This document shows, one piece after another, positions 40,416-47,955 of a stretch of DNA of 64,000 bases. The notes beneath the pieces were generated by a model, which did not search any database, was not told the origin of the DNA, and saw nothing but the letters and a program-made list of their open reading frames with translations. The translations under genes and the position numbers were made by a program. Numbering within the stretch: position 1 is the stretch's first letter; each line of letters starts with the position of its first letter. Source of the DNA: Bacillus sp. FJAT-26390 (lineage in GTDB: Bacteria; Bacillota; Bacilli; Paenibacillales; Paenibacillaceae); contig NZ_MAQX01000032.1 of NCBI RefSeq assembly GCF_001682865.1, forward strand, positions 676,888-740,887, written 5' to 3'.

Positions 40416-41615
40416 CTACGGGCCTATCCCTTCGTTTCTAATATGGTTCGTCTTCAATTCAGAGCGGCGGAGCTTAATCCTAGCCTTAACCGTAACAGGC
40501 GTTTTCGCGAATATTTCATTCCATCTTTCCGCAAGCGGTTCGTATTGCTTATAATGGTTGCGGTACATCTGCTCTCCGAACCCGAACACGTCAAGCCCAT
40601 ATTTCTCCTGAATGCTTTGGATCGCCTTACTCAATTGCTTCTCCAAGTAATCCGAACCCAGCTTCTCGAGCTTTTCGTAGCCGGAAATCTTGGTTATATC
40701 AATGGATTCGTCAATGCTCGACACCACACCGTCGCCCTCCAAGTTAATCTGTAATTTCACTTTTCCTTTATCCATATAGGCTTGAATATCAGATTGCACA
40801 TGCCGAAGGCGAAGGGATACTTCATGATCATGATACGGTATCGATAGTGTCGTATCTTTAACCAGGTCGCTTGCCATCATGACCAATCTGCATTCATCGA
40901 CAGTGATGAAGCCCTTCAGTTTGTCCTCTGAGAAAATACCCGCTCCGGTTATAACGATGGATGCCTTCGGCGTGACCATCTTGATGCTCTCCATTTTATC
41001 GGCATCCTTAATGGAGCCCTTAAGCGAGATTGCCCCAAGCATCAGTTCTCTTCCTTCTGCCAGTATAGCTTCAGAGGCATCAAACAATCGGCTTTGGGGA
41101 ATACCTCCCCTGGAGGAGCGGTAGCTTTTGAGCTGAGATACGATTTTTGAAGAGGCCTGCATGGATCTAGGATAAAGCACCTTAAATATTTGGGAGGCTT
41201 GAACGCCTTCCGAAATTAAAATAAGGACATCCTCTCGGATAAATCTCGTCCGCTGCAGCGGGTCCAATATAGTCTGCAGGCCTTTGCGGGCTAGCCGTTC
41301 GTCGATGACAATAACGCCGATATGGGAGATGAGCAGACTGCGATCCAAGCTTTCGTTGAACCGCACCAACAGATCGGGCAGCGAATTTCCCTCCAACGAT
41401 TGCACGATCGATGGCGCCGTGTCCTTGCTCTCCTCCGGACGTTTGGCGATCATGGTCTCTACAGTAAGCCGCAGCTTACTGTTTTTTCCGGGCTCTAAGG
41501 CTACCCCTGTAATAAGCGATGTTTTATTAAGCTCCGAGCTGTCCCAGCAGCCTGACAAAGAAAGAGAGGCGGCTGCCAGACTTACGGCAAGAAATAATCT
41601 AACCGCTTTATTCAT
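40416..41615 (-). CDS. Germinant receptor lipoprotein subunit (GerAC/Ger(x)C family)
   Basis: C subunit of a spore germinant receptor in the inner spore membrane, 399 aa. Lipoprotein signal with lipobox LSGC (C23), then the three-domain Ger(x)C fold with CWDSSELNKTSLITGVALE, FNESLDRSLLISHIGVIVIDE and RFIREDVLILISEG near the N-terminal third, and the C-terminal HYKQYEPLAERWNEIF. It overlaps the A-subunit gene by 8 bases, with AGGAGG 8 bases before its ATG. It is the last gene of the receptor operon. The germinant recognised is unknown. Confidence 0.95.
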   Translation of the reverse strand: MNKAVRLFLAVSLAAASLSLSGCWDSSELNKTSLITGVALEPGKNSKLRLTVETMIAKRPEESKDTAPSIVQSLEGNSLPDLLVRFNESLDRSLLISHIGVIVIDERLARKGLQTILDPLQRTRFIREDVLILISEGVQASQIFKVLYPRSMQASSKIVSQLKSYRSSRGGIPQSRLFDASEAILAEGRELMLGAISLKGSIKDADKMESIKMVTPKASIVITGAGIFSEDKLKGFITVDECRLVMMASDLVKDTTLSIPYHDHEVSLRLRHVQSDIQAYMDKGKVKLQINLEGDGVVSSIDESIDITKISGYEKLEKLGSDYLEKQLSKAIQSIQEKYGLDVFGFGEQMYRNHYKQYEPLAERWNEIFAKTPVTVKARIKLRRSELKTNHIRNEGIGP

Positions 41616-43095
41616 GGCGCTCCCCTCCTATCCCCTCATCCGGCAAAGGCGTTTGTAAGACCATGATCGCATCCTTCTGGTTGCTTGCACGGAACGGGAC
41701 GAATGGAGAGAGATACACAACCCCGAAGGATTGCAGCCTAACCATATGAATCAACAGGAATGCGCTACCCAATATGACGCCATAAAGTCCAAGCAGCCCT
41801 GCTAGAAAAATAAAGCCAAACCGCAAAAGGCGAACATTGGTGCCGAATGAATAGATCGGAACGGCAAAGCCGGAAATCGCAGTTAACGACACGACAATGA
41901 CGTTGATGCTGGAGACGATTCCTGCTTGAACCGCCGCCTCTCCGAGCACTAAAGCTCCTACGATGGATATCGTCTGGCCGACGACACGGGGCATTCGCGT
42001 GCCCGCCTCGCGCAAAATTTCAAATGTGATTTCCATTAATAGTATTTCGATAACGGCGGGGAACGGGATACCCTCCCGCTGCGCAACAATGCTTGTCAGG
42101 AGCACCGTCGGGATCAATTCCGCATGAAAGGTCGTTATCGCTATATAGATGGCGGGAGCAAGCAGTGAGAAGAAGAAAGCCAAATACCGCAGCAGCCTTG
42201 TAAAGGTTCCAAAAGCAAACCATTGATAATGATCCTCCGGCGACTTGAAAAAATCGTTCATGACAGCCGGAACAACGAGCACAAACGGGCTGCCGTTCAC
42301 GATAATGGCGGCCTTCGCCTCCATGATGGAACAGCACACCGCATCAGGCCGCTCGCTGCTGTATACGGTCGGAAACAAGGAGAAGCCCTTTGGTCTAAGC
42401 AGCTCCTCCAAATTGCCGGAATCCATCACGCTGGACATTTCATTCTGTTGCAGCCTTTTCCTGATCCTATCCAGAACTTTGGATTCGACGCCCCCTTCCA
42501 AATAAGTTAAGTAAACGGGGGTAAACGATTTAGCGCCTACTATATATTTTTCGAATCGCAGCTTCTCATTGATTAGTCGCCTGCGAATTAAGCTCATATT
42601 CGTATCCGCCGATTCCGTAAATCCGTCCTTCGGCCCTCTTACAACGGCTTGTGACGTGGGCTCGGCAACGGATCGGTTGTCCATCTTCTTCACGTCTAAC
42701 ATAAGTATGGAAGACGCCCCGTCTAGCGCTAAGCCCGCATAACCGGCAGCCATCTTATGCGCGAGCTCCTTCAAATCACCTATAAGCTCGCAGGATAACC
42801 CACCGAAATACTGTACCATCAATCCTTGCAGCAACGACTCGGAACTGCTTTCATGTTCACCCTTATTCCGATGCGATAGCGGCTTTACGATATGATCCAT
42901 AATAAAAGGGACGCTCGTCATCGTCTCCAAATAGCAGAGCAGCCCGATGTCCTCCCCGATCCTTACCGACACTACGGCAAGATCGTCCGTATTGCCGAAA
43001 ACATCCGTCAAATAGGCGCGAATTTGCTCAATTGACCTAATTGGCTGATTATCCATCCCGTTCTGTGAAGGTTGGTTTGATCGGTTCACCCGCAT
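41608..43095 (-). CDS. Germinant receptor A subunit (GerAA family)
   Basis: A-subunit of the receptor, 495 aa. It has an N-terminal hydrophilic domain (about 1-280) with DRIRKRLQQNEMSSVMDSGNLEELL and FSLFPTVYSSERPDAVCCSIMEAKAAIIVNGSPFVLVVPA, then five or so TM helices including the conserved EGIPFPAVIEILLMEITFEILREAG and GAFLVLGEAAV-like region. The start is ambiguous: ATG 43095 (GAGAGG only 2 bases away), GTG 43089 (8 bases) and ATG 43056 are in frame and all overlap the end of the B-subunit gene. Coordinates give the longest. A subunits are thought to form a ligand-gated channel with B and C. Confidence 0.95.
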   Translation of the reverse strand: MRVNRSNQPSQNGMDNQPIRSIEQIRAYLTDVFGNTDDLAVVSVRIGEDIGLLCYLETMTSVPFIMDHIVKPLSHRNKGEHESSSESLLQGLMVQYFGGLSCELIGDLKELAHKMAAGYAGLALDGASSILMLDVKKMDNRSVAEPTSQAVVRGPKDGFTESADTNMSLIRRRLINEKLRFEKYIVGAKSFTPVYLTYLEGGVESKVLDRIRKRLQQNEMSSVMDSGNLEELLRPKGFSLFPTVYSSERPDAVCCSIMEAKAAIIVNGSPFVLVVPAVMNDFFKSPEDHYQWFAFGTFTRLLRYLAFFFSLLAPAIYIAITTFHAELIPTVLLTSIVAQREGIPFPAVIEILLMEITFEILREAGTRMPRVVGQTISIVGALVLGEAAVQAGIVSSINVIVVSLTAISGFAVPIYSFGTNVRLLRFGFIFLAGLLGLYGVILGSAFLLIHMVRLQSFGVVYLSPFVPFRASNQKDAIMVLQTPLPDEGIGGERHE

Positions 43096-44182
43096 TGCCT
43101 CTCTTTCGTCTAGAACGAATCCAAATGAGCGCCCCTGTTAGAACCGGAAGCACAAACTGAAACGGAAAATGCAGGAAGAAAGTGACAAAATGAAGCCCTT
43201 CTTCCGAATGCTCGGCAAAGTTTTGCGTAACGATGAGTGACATCGCCCCAATTAGCAGAGCAAGCGGATAAATGTAGGTTCGGCTTGCCCTCCGGAATAC
43301 GACAGCAACCCCTTTGGCGCCCGCGTACAAAAAAATGGTGCATTTCAAAAAAACGCCGAATATGGTGATCAACGCAACGAGAGCATCCATTCGGTTAATA
43401 AAGTCCAATACATTAATGAGCCTTGCCGCATCCAGCAGCGGAAAGGTAGAAAATTTCTCGTACTCCATTCCCATCGACCAAATTTGCAGCAAATCGGAGA
43501 AAGCCAGAATCATCCCTGCGCTTATAACTGCCCACAAACCCGCTTTGCGAAATGACTTTTTCCCGCCCATTCTCGAACATAACACAAGAAAAACGACCAT
43601 CTCGCCGTAAGGAAACCACAATGAGCTTGTAAAGCTTGTCTTGATGATTGGCGCGATGCCTTTAGACAAGAAAGGAAACATTCTTTGCAAATCAAGCGAG
43701 CCGCTTATGAGCAATAGCGCTGCTATCGCAATAAAAAACAAAATAATTAATCCGATAATAACCTCCGATAAGCGCCCTAATGCCAGTAATCCGCCTGACG
43801 CCGCATAGGCGACAATAAGCACAAACAGTACGACAACGAACTCCTGCGGAGTAGCACGCAGCAGCGTAGTCATGACAAGCTCCAGCATATCCCGGACATT
43901 TCGGGCCGCTATATAAAGAAAATAAATCGAATAACCAAGCACGAATATTTTTCCCAGCACGCTTCCCCAAGCTGCAATCAAGAGGGTATATAGCCCTTTC
44001 GGAGAAACCTTGGAAACCATCGTCGTGTAGAACAGAAACAACAGCATCGCTGGAACGATGGTTACCACTTGAACCAGCCATACATCCGGCACCAGCTTCG
44101 GGGTTCCAAACAGGATTGACGTGCCTAACAGTAAAACAAGCATGAGGCTGTAGATTTGAATCGTGGTCATTTTATTGGTCAT
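43049..44182 (-). CDS. Germinant receptor B subunit, endospore germination permease
   Basis: B subunit, 377 aa, about ten TM helices of the amino-acid/polyamine/organocation permease fold (GerAB/ArcD family, spore_permease). Visible features are IQIYSLMLVLLLGTSILFGTP and the conserved WFPYGEMVVFLVLCSRM near the middle. GerB subunits bind the germinant. Its ATG overlaps the upstream two-helix gene by 4 bases (ATGA), and its 3' end is overlapped by the A-subunit gene. The order B-A-C differs from the classic A-B-C. Confidence 0.95.
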   Translation of the reverse strand: MTNKMTTIQIYSLMLVLLLGTSILFGTPKLVPDVWLVQVVTIVPAMLLFLFYTTMVSKVSPKGLYTLLIAAWGSVLGKIFVLGYSIYFLYIAARNVRDMLELVMTTLLRATPQEFVVVLFVLIVAYAASGGLLALGRLSEVIIGLIILFFIAIAALLLISGSLDLQRMFPFLSKGIAPIIKTSFTSSLWFPYGEMVVFLVLCSRMGGKKSFRKAGLWAVISAGMILAFSDLLQIWSMGMEYEKFSTFPLLDAARLINVLDFINRMDALVALITIFGVFLKCTIFLYAGAKGVAVVFRRASRTYIYPLALLIGAMSLIVTQNFAEHSEEGLHFVTFFLHFPFQFVLPVLTGALIWIRSRRKRGNAGEPIKPTFTERDG

Positions 44183-44457
44183 CCGTTATTCCTATCGCTT
44201 TGCCGTTCACCTCGTAAACGCTGCAGCCGCTTCCTGCCTTGCGATTGTTTAAGGCTCCGCCAATCCCGAAATAAGGCAATGATAAAAGCAGCTATTACCA
44301 TCAAGTACGTTTGCCAGCTATTATAAGCTAAGGTTTGCTTATAGAACGCGGGTCCAAGGGATTCGCGATATACGCCCATATCTAGTACAACAAACAGCAG
44401 CGAGGCTAGAATGGAAATTGCTAATATGCCTATGGTCGTCATTTTAAACAGCCCCAT
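44179..44457 (-). CDS. Two-TM protein, candidate germinant receptor D subunit
   Basis: A 92-aa protein with two TM helices (about 7-29 and 48-66) separated by a short loop and followed by a basic tail (RSLKQSQGRKRLQRLRGERQ). Its stop overlaps the B-subunit start (ATGA), so it is the first gene of the receptor operon. Small two-TM 'D subunits' are encoded with several Bacillus germinant receptor operons and modulate germination; the size, topology and coupling here fit that class, although I rely on architecture and not sequence identity. Confidence 0.7.
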   Translation of the reverse strand: MGLFKMTTIGILAISILASLLFVVLDMGVYRESLGPAFYKQTLAYNSWQTYLMVIAAFIIALFRDWRSLKQSQGRKRLQRLRGERQSDRNNG

Positions 44458-44551
44458 TTCTCATGCATGTATTTACCATTGCTATTTTTCACGGAAACAA
44501 TGGCAATTATGTACAAAACATCATCATGCCTATCGCTTTTTTGCAACAAAA

Positions 44552-44582
44552 CAAAAAACCACAACCTCGGGGAGGCTGTGGT
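44552..44582 (-). terminator. Rho-independent terminator
   Basis: AACCACAGCCTC and GAGGTTGTGGTT pair (one wobble) around CCC on the minus strand, then TTTTTT. It ends the small HTH gene and isolates it from the germination operon. Confidence 0.85.
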
Positions 44583-44594
44583 TAGTCGTACATA

Positions 44595-44825
44595 TTAAGC
44601 TTTTCCAAGGATCTCATCTATTTCGCTTTTCAGTAATAGATATCTGTGGACGCTGCGATTAATCGCTACCTTCGTTAGGTTATGCTTAAGCACATACACC
44701 TTCATCTGGTCCTTTGTAAGGCCTAAGAGATCGCCGGCCTCGGTTACCGTCAATACAACCTGCTTGCTCGTCGCATTAAACGTCTTTTTTACTTTTTGAT
44801 CCCAGTCTTCAAATACTACCTGCAT
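44595..44825 (-). CDS. Small helix-turn-helix protein (excisionase-like)
   Basis: A 76-aa protein with an HTH of the excisionase/MerR-like 'winged' type (VLTVTEAGDLLGLTKDQMKVYVLKHNLTKVAINRSVHRYLLLKSEIDEIL). ATG 44825 has AAGGAG 8 bases upstream; the frame from 44870 lacks one. No integrase or phage gene is nearby, so a host regulator of unknown targets is more likely than an excisionase. It has its own terminator and lies between a sensor kinase and the germinant-receptor operon. Confidence 0.75.
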   Translation of the reverse strand: MQVVFEDWDQKVKKTFNATSKQVVLTVTEAGDLLGLTKDQMKVYVLKHNLTKVAINRSVHRYLLLKSEIDEILGKA

Positions 44826-44937
44826 ATTTCCGACTCCTTTATCATAGTCAATGTTCTTTATTGACTGCACCTCTTAATTATAACACGAACCGTGCCATAA
44901 TCTTAGCTGGATAAAAATTTTAACGGAAATATGATGA

Positions 44938-46197
44938 TTAATTTGCTTTCGGGAAGCTGAAATAAAACTCCGTTCCTATTCCGAGCTCGCTCTTAATATC
45001 AATTTTCCCGTTCATCTTCTTAATAATGCTAAAGGAGACCATCGTGCCAAGGCCCGTTCCCTTTTCCTTAGTCGAATAATAAGGCGTGCCCAGCCTCTTC
45101 ATCTGCTCAGGGGCCATTCCGCTCCCATTATCGCTTAATACAATCAGGGCATGATCATCACGGATATCCGTTTTGAGCACTAATAAACCGCCGCTTTGCA
45201 TCGCTTCGATCGCATTTTTGCCAATATTAATTAAAGCTTGGCGGAATTTATTGCGGTCCCCGTGTATGTGGAATTCCTGCTCTTTCATTGTTTTCACGTC
45301 AATCTCTATATTGTGGTAGTTGGCATAGGTCATTAGCACATTGGCTAAGTAATGGATCTCATGATTGATATTGATAGCTTCGACAACCTCAAGGTCAGGC
45401 TTGGCAAGCGAGAGGTAATCGGAAATAATAAGCTCCGCACGGTCCAGCTCCTCGAAGCAAATCCTTTTATAGGTTTCCTTCTTTTCTTTGCCGAGGTCTG
45501 CTGTAGCGAAGAGATGAATGAAGCCTCTAATCGTTGTTAGCGGATTACGAATCTCATGCGCGACGGAAGCGGCCATGTCACCGACCACCTTCAGCTTCTC
45601 GCTTCTAACCATCTCCTCTTGCATGAGAAAAAATTGATCTTGGATATGGATGACATAAGCGCATAAACCCGCAATTACAGCTTGCAGCAAATACGTTTGC
45701 AAGGTGCCCATTGGATTCGCCAGCAGCAGCTCCATTTCTCCGATCAAAGCAAGGTATATCGTGAAGGTAATCAGCTTAATGAGCGAGCAAAACACGATAA
45801 CAACCGCAACTTTCCGAGCAAGGCTTAACGCATGAAAACGCTTGTAAAATAAGGCAAGAACAACAAAGCTCGGCAGCAAGGAAATGACGTATTCCAAGCC
45901 ATTTGGGCTGTTAAGAAAAAAACGGTACAGCATGAGAACCACATACAAACATATGGATACCTGTATGCCTCCGTAAAGCGCACCGATTGCTAGCGGAATC
46001 GATCGGAAATCGTAGATTAAGCCATTAAGATGGATTGGAAACGACATCGTCATCATGATGGACAACGAGAAAAGGATACTTACAAAAAAGCGATAAAGAA
46101 CTTTGTTGCCTTTGGCTTTATGAATATACGGGTATACAGCAAGAGGGGAGCAGATAATGAATATATTCAATACAAAATCTTTAAAGTAACCTAACAT
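44938..46197 (-). CDS. 5TM-type sensor histidine kinase (KinB-like)
   Basis: Membrane kinase of 419 aa. It has six or so TM helices over residues 1-190 forming a 5TMR-LYT sensor (SIPLAIGALYGGIQVSICLYVVLMLYRFF), HisKA with the phospho-acceptor in SVAHEIRNPLTTIRGFI and HATPase with NIGKNAIEAM, SDNGSGMAP and GTGLGTMVSFSI. There is no adjacent response regulator. This architecture and the HEIRNPLTT box match KinB, which feeds Spo0F in sporulation. The ATG at 46197 is preceded by GGGGG; a longer frame begins at 46218. Its stop is 112 bases upstream of the small HTH gene. No clear terminator separates it from the thioredoxin gene. Confidence 0.9.
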   Translation of the reverse strand: MLGYFKDFVLNIFIICSPLAVYPYIHKAKGNKVLYRFFVSILFSLSIMMTMSFPIHLNGLIYDFRSIPLAIGALYGGIQVSICLYVVLMLYRFFLNSPNGLEYVISLLPSFVVLALFYKRFHALSLARKVAVVIVFCSLIKLITFTIYLALIGEMELLLANPMGTLQTYLLQAVIAGLCAYVIHIQDQFFLMQEEMVRSEKLKVVGDMAASVAHEIRNPLTTIRGFIHLFATADLGKEKKETYKRICFEELDRAELIISDYLSLAKPDLEVVEAININHEIHYLANVLMTYANYHNIEIDVKTMKEQEFHIHGDRNKFRQALINIGKNAIEAMQSGGLLVLKTDIRDDHALIVLSDNGSGMAPEQMKRLGTPYYSTKEKGTGLGTMVSFSIIKKMNGKIDIKSELGIGTEFYFSFPKAN

Positions 46198-46300
46198 AAA
46201 TGACCCCCGTAAGCTCATTTTCCCCTGAAATTTACTATTTTTAGCAATTCTCTTTTAATATATCATAAAACCAAAATAATTGGACTAAAAAAAACGCAAA

Positions 46301-46621
46301 CTACTCGTCCATGTTCTTCAGTAGCTTATACAAATAATCAACCGACCGCATCGCATATTCAAATTGTATAGGCTCGCCGTCCTTTAGCAGGACGAGACAG
46401 GGCACGCTCGTAATTTTCCAGGCATTGCGCAGCTTTGCCGCATAATTGATATTTATTTTATACAAGGTAACAGGAACCTCGGCTGCGTCGACGATTTCCA
46501 GCATGCGCTCAGCCACCTTGCACGTTCCGCAGAACGGCGATGAAAACAGAAGCGCATCCTTCCCGTTGCCGATCCGATTCAGCTTGAGCCAATCCGCCTC
46601 TTGTATTTCAAGAATAGCCAT
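46301..46621 (-). CDS. Thioredoxin-family protein with CGTC active site
   Basis: A 106-aa cytosolic thioredoxin-like protein. The fold is recognisable from FSSPFCGTCKVAERMLEIV (CxxC at C31 and C34, CGTC instead of CGPC) and the cis-proline loop ITSVPCLVLLKDGEP. The glycine-threonine between cysteines shifts the redox potential relative to classical Trx, as in YtpP-like proteins. ATG 46621 has AAGGA 9 bases upstream; the frame from 46660 lacks a site. It is divergent from the SNF2-partner gene across 122 bases. Confidence 0.88.
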   Translation of the reverse strand: MAILEIQEADWLKLNRIGNGKDALLFSSPFCGTCKVAERMLEIVDAAEVPVTLYKININYAAKLRNAWKITSVPCLVLLKDGEPIQFEYAMRSVDYLYKLLKNMDE

Positions 46622-46743
46622 CGTTATCTTTCCTTCCTCTAACCCTCTGATCATGCTCATGGAATTTCCTAGCTTCGTATAGATAAATGATATAATAAGG
46701 TTTATTGAAAATAAACCATATTCGTTCGGGAGACCTATCCGTC

Positions 46744-47955
46744 ATGAAACCAATAAATACGATGAATATTGCCGAATGGCACGGGCTGTTCAAGCTGCGT
46801 ACCGCCACTTTGGCCGACCATACCCGGAACCCCTCTTTCGTAAAGGAAGCCATGGCGTCCATTAACCAAATAAAGCCGGCGCTTTCTTCCGGACGCGACG
46901 CGCTGTTCACGCTTCATGCCCATCTTTATGTTCTCGGGCTGCTGCTTAACCGAACGCCGAATGCTGCGCCGCAGCCGGGAGCATTTATCGGATTTCATAC
47001 GCATGCCGCTATTTCCGATGTGGGAGAGGCGCTTGAGCATCTATTCGAAAATAAACCGGAAATCGCAGACGAACCTGCCTACTGGCCTCTCATCGAGGAG
47101 ACAGTAGGCTATTTGCGAAGTCTTATGCTGACGGATTCGGGAACCAAGCCTTACTTCACCGAATGGTATTTGCGGCTTTGGAGATGCTGGATTTCCCCTT
47201 ATCAGGGAGACGCAAGCCGTTTTGCGGACGAGCTTCGTCAGCTGCAATCGGCGCCAGCTGTGCTTGGCCCAGCGCTTTCCGAGTACCCATGGCTGCTTGC
47301 CCAAAGCTGGTTATGCTTTTATTTAAAACGCGATGAAGAGGCGCAGGCTTATCTGATAGAACTGAACAAAAGGTCCGCCGTTCGTCCCGAAGATCTGTTC
47401 CCTATGCTTGAAATGCTCCAGACGGGTGAAGATTGGCAGCGCCTGAAGGGCTGGCTTGTGGCTGCTGCGCCGTTAGTGGAGAGTGCGCGGTTGAATAATT
47501 TAAAAAGCTTTTATCAGTACTGGGACGGCGTTATTGCTCATATTCCCCAAGCCGAGCAGCTAATGTGGGAGCCTCTTGTTCAGATGCTGCCTTATACGAA
47601 CACCATCTACGAGGAAAAGCTGCTCCACTTCGCCAAGTGGCAGCAATGGATCGACTTCCAGATCAGTAAAGGAAGCGAGCCTCTTGACTATCGCGTCGGC
47701 GTTCTTGCTCCAATCGAGAAAGAAACGCCTGAGCTGCTGCTTCCCTTCTTTCATCAGGCAGCGGAGAGATATGTCTTGCTCAAAAATAGGCACGGCTACA
47801 AGATGGCGGTGAAGCTGCTCAAACGGCTCTCCAAGCTGTACAAAAAAATGAAAAACGAAGAGCGCTGGGAGACTTACATCACTGCCTTCGCCGCGCGCAA
47901 CAGCCGCCTTCGCGCCCTGCAGGAGGAGCTTCGGAAAGGAAAACTAATCCCATGA
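46744..47955 (+). CDS. SNF2-helicase partner protein (YwqB-like, no SWIM motif)
   Basis: A 403-aa soluble helical protein rich in tryptophan and aromatic residues in repeat-like blocks (EYPWLLAQSWLCFYLKRDEEAQAYLIELN; MLQTGEDWQRLKGWLVAAAPLVES), with a lysine-rich C-terminus. Its stop overlaps the SNF2 helicase start by 4 bases (ATGA). In Bacillus the equivalent gene ywqB encodes a SWIM zinc-finger protein; here no CxCxnCxH is present. GGGAG lies 11 bases before ATG 46744 and a consensus TATAAT sits at 46690-46695. The coupling indicates a complex or shared role with the helicase. A TTG-led frame from 46705 lacks a site. Confidence 0.75.
   Translation: MKPINTMNIAEWHGLFKLRTATLADHTRNPSFVKEAMASINQIKPALSSGRDALFTLHAHLYVLGLLLNRTPNAAPQPGAFIGFHTHAAISDVGEALEHLFENKPEIADEPAYWPLIEETVGYLRSLMLTDSGTKPYFTEWYLRLWRCWISPYQGDASRFADELRQLQSAPAVLGPALSEYPWLLAQSWLCFYLKRDEEAQAYLIELNKRSAVRPEDLFPMLEMLQTGEDWQRLKGWLVAAAPLVESARLNNLKSFYQYWDGVIAHIPQAEQLMWEPLVQMLPYTNTIYEEKLLHFAKWQQWIDFQISKGSEPLDYRVGVLAPIEKETPELLLPFFHQAAERYVLLKNRHGYKMAVKLLKRLSKLYKKMKNEERWETYITAFAARNSRLRALQEELRKGKLIP

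Noticed and set aside
44595..44825. Phage excisionase
   Set aside because: Only the HTH resembles an excisionase; no integrase, attachment site or phage gene is near.
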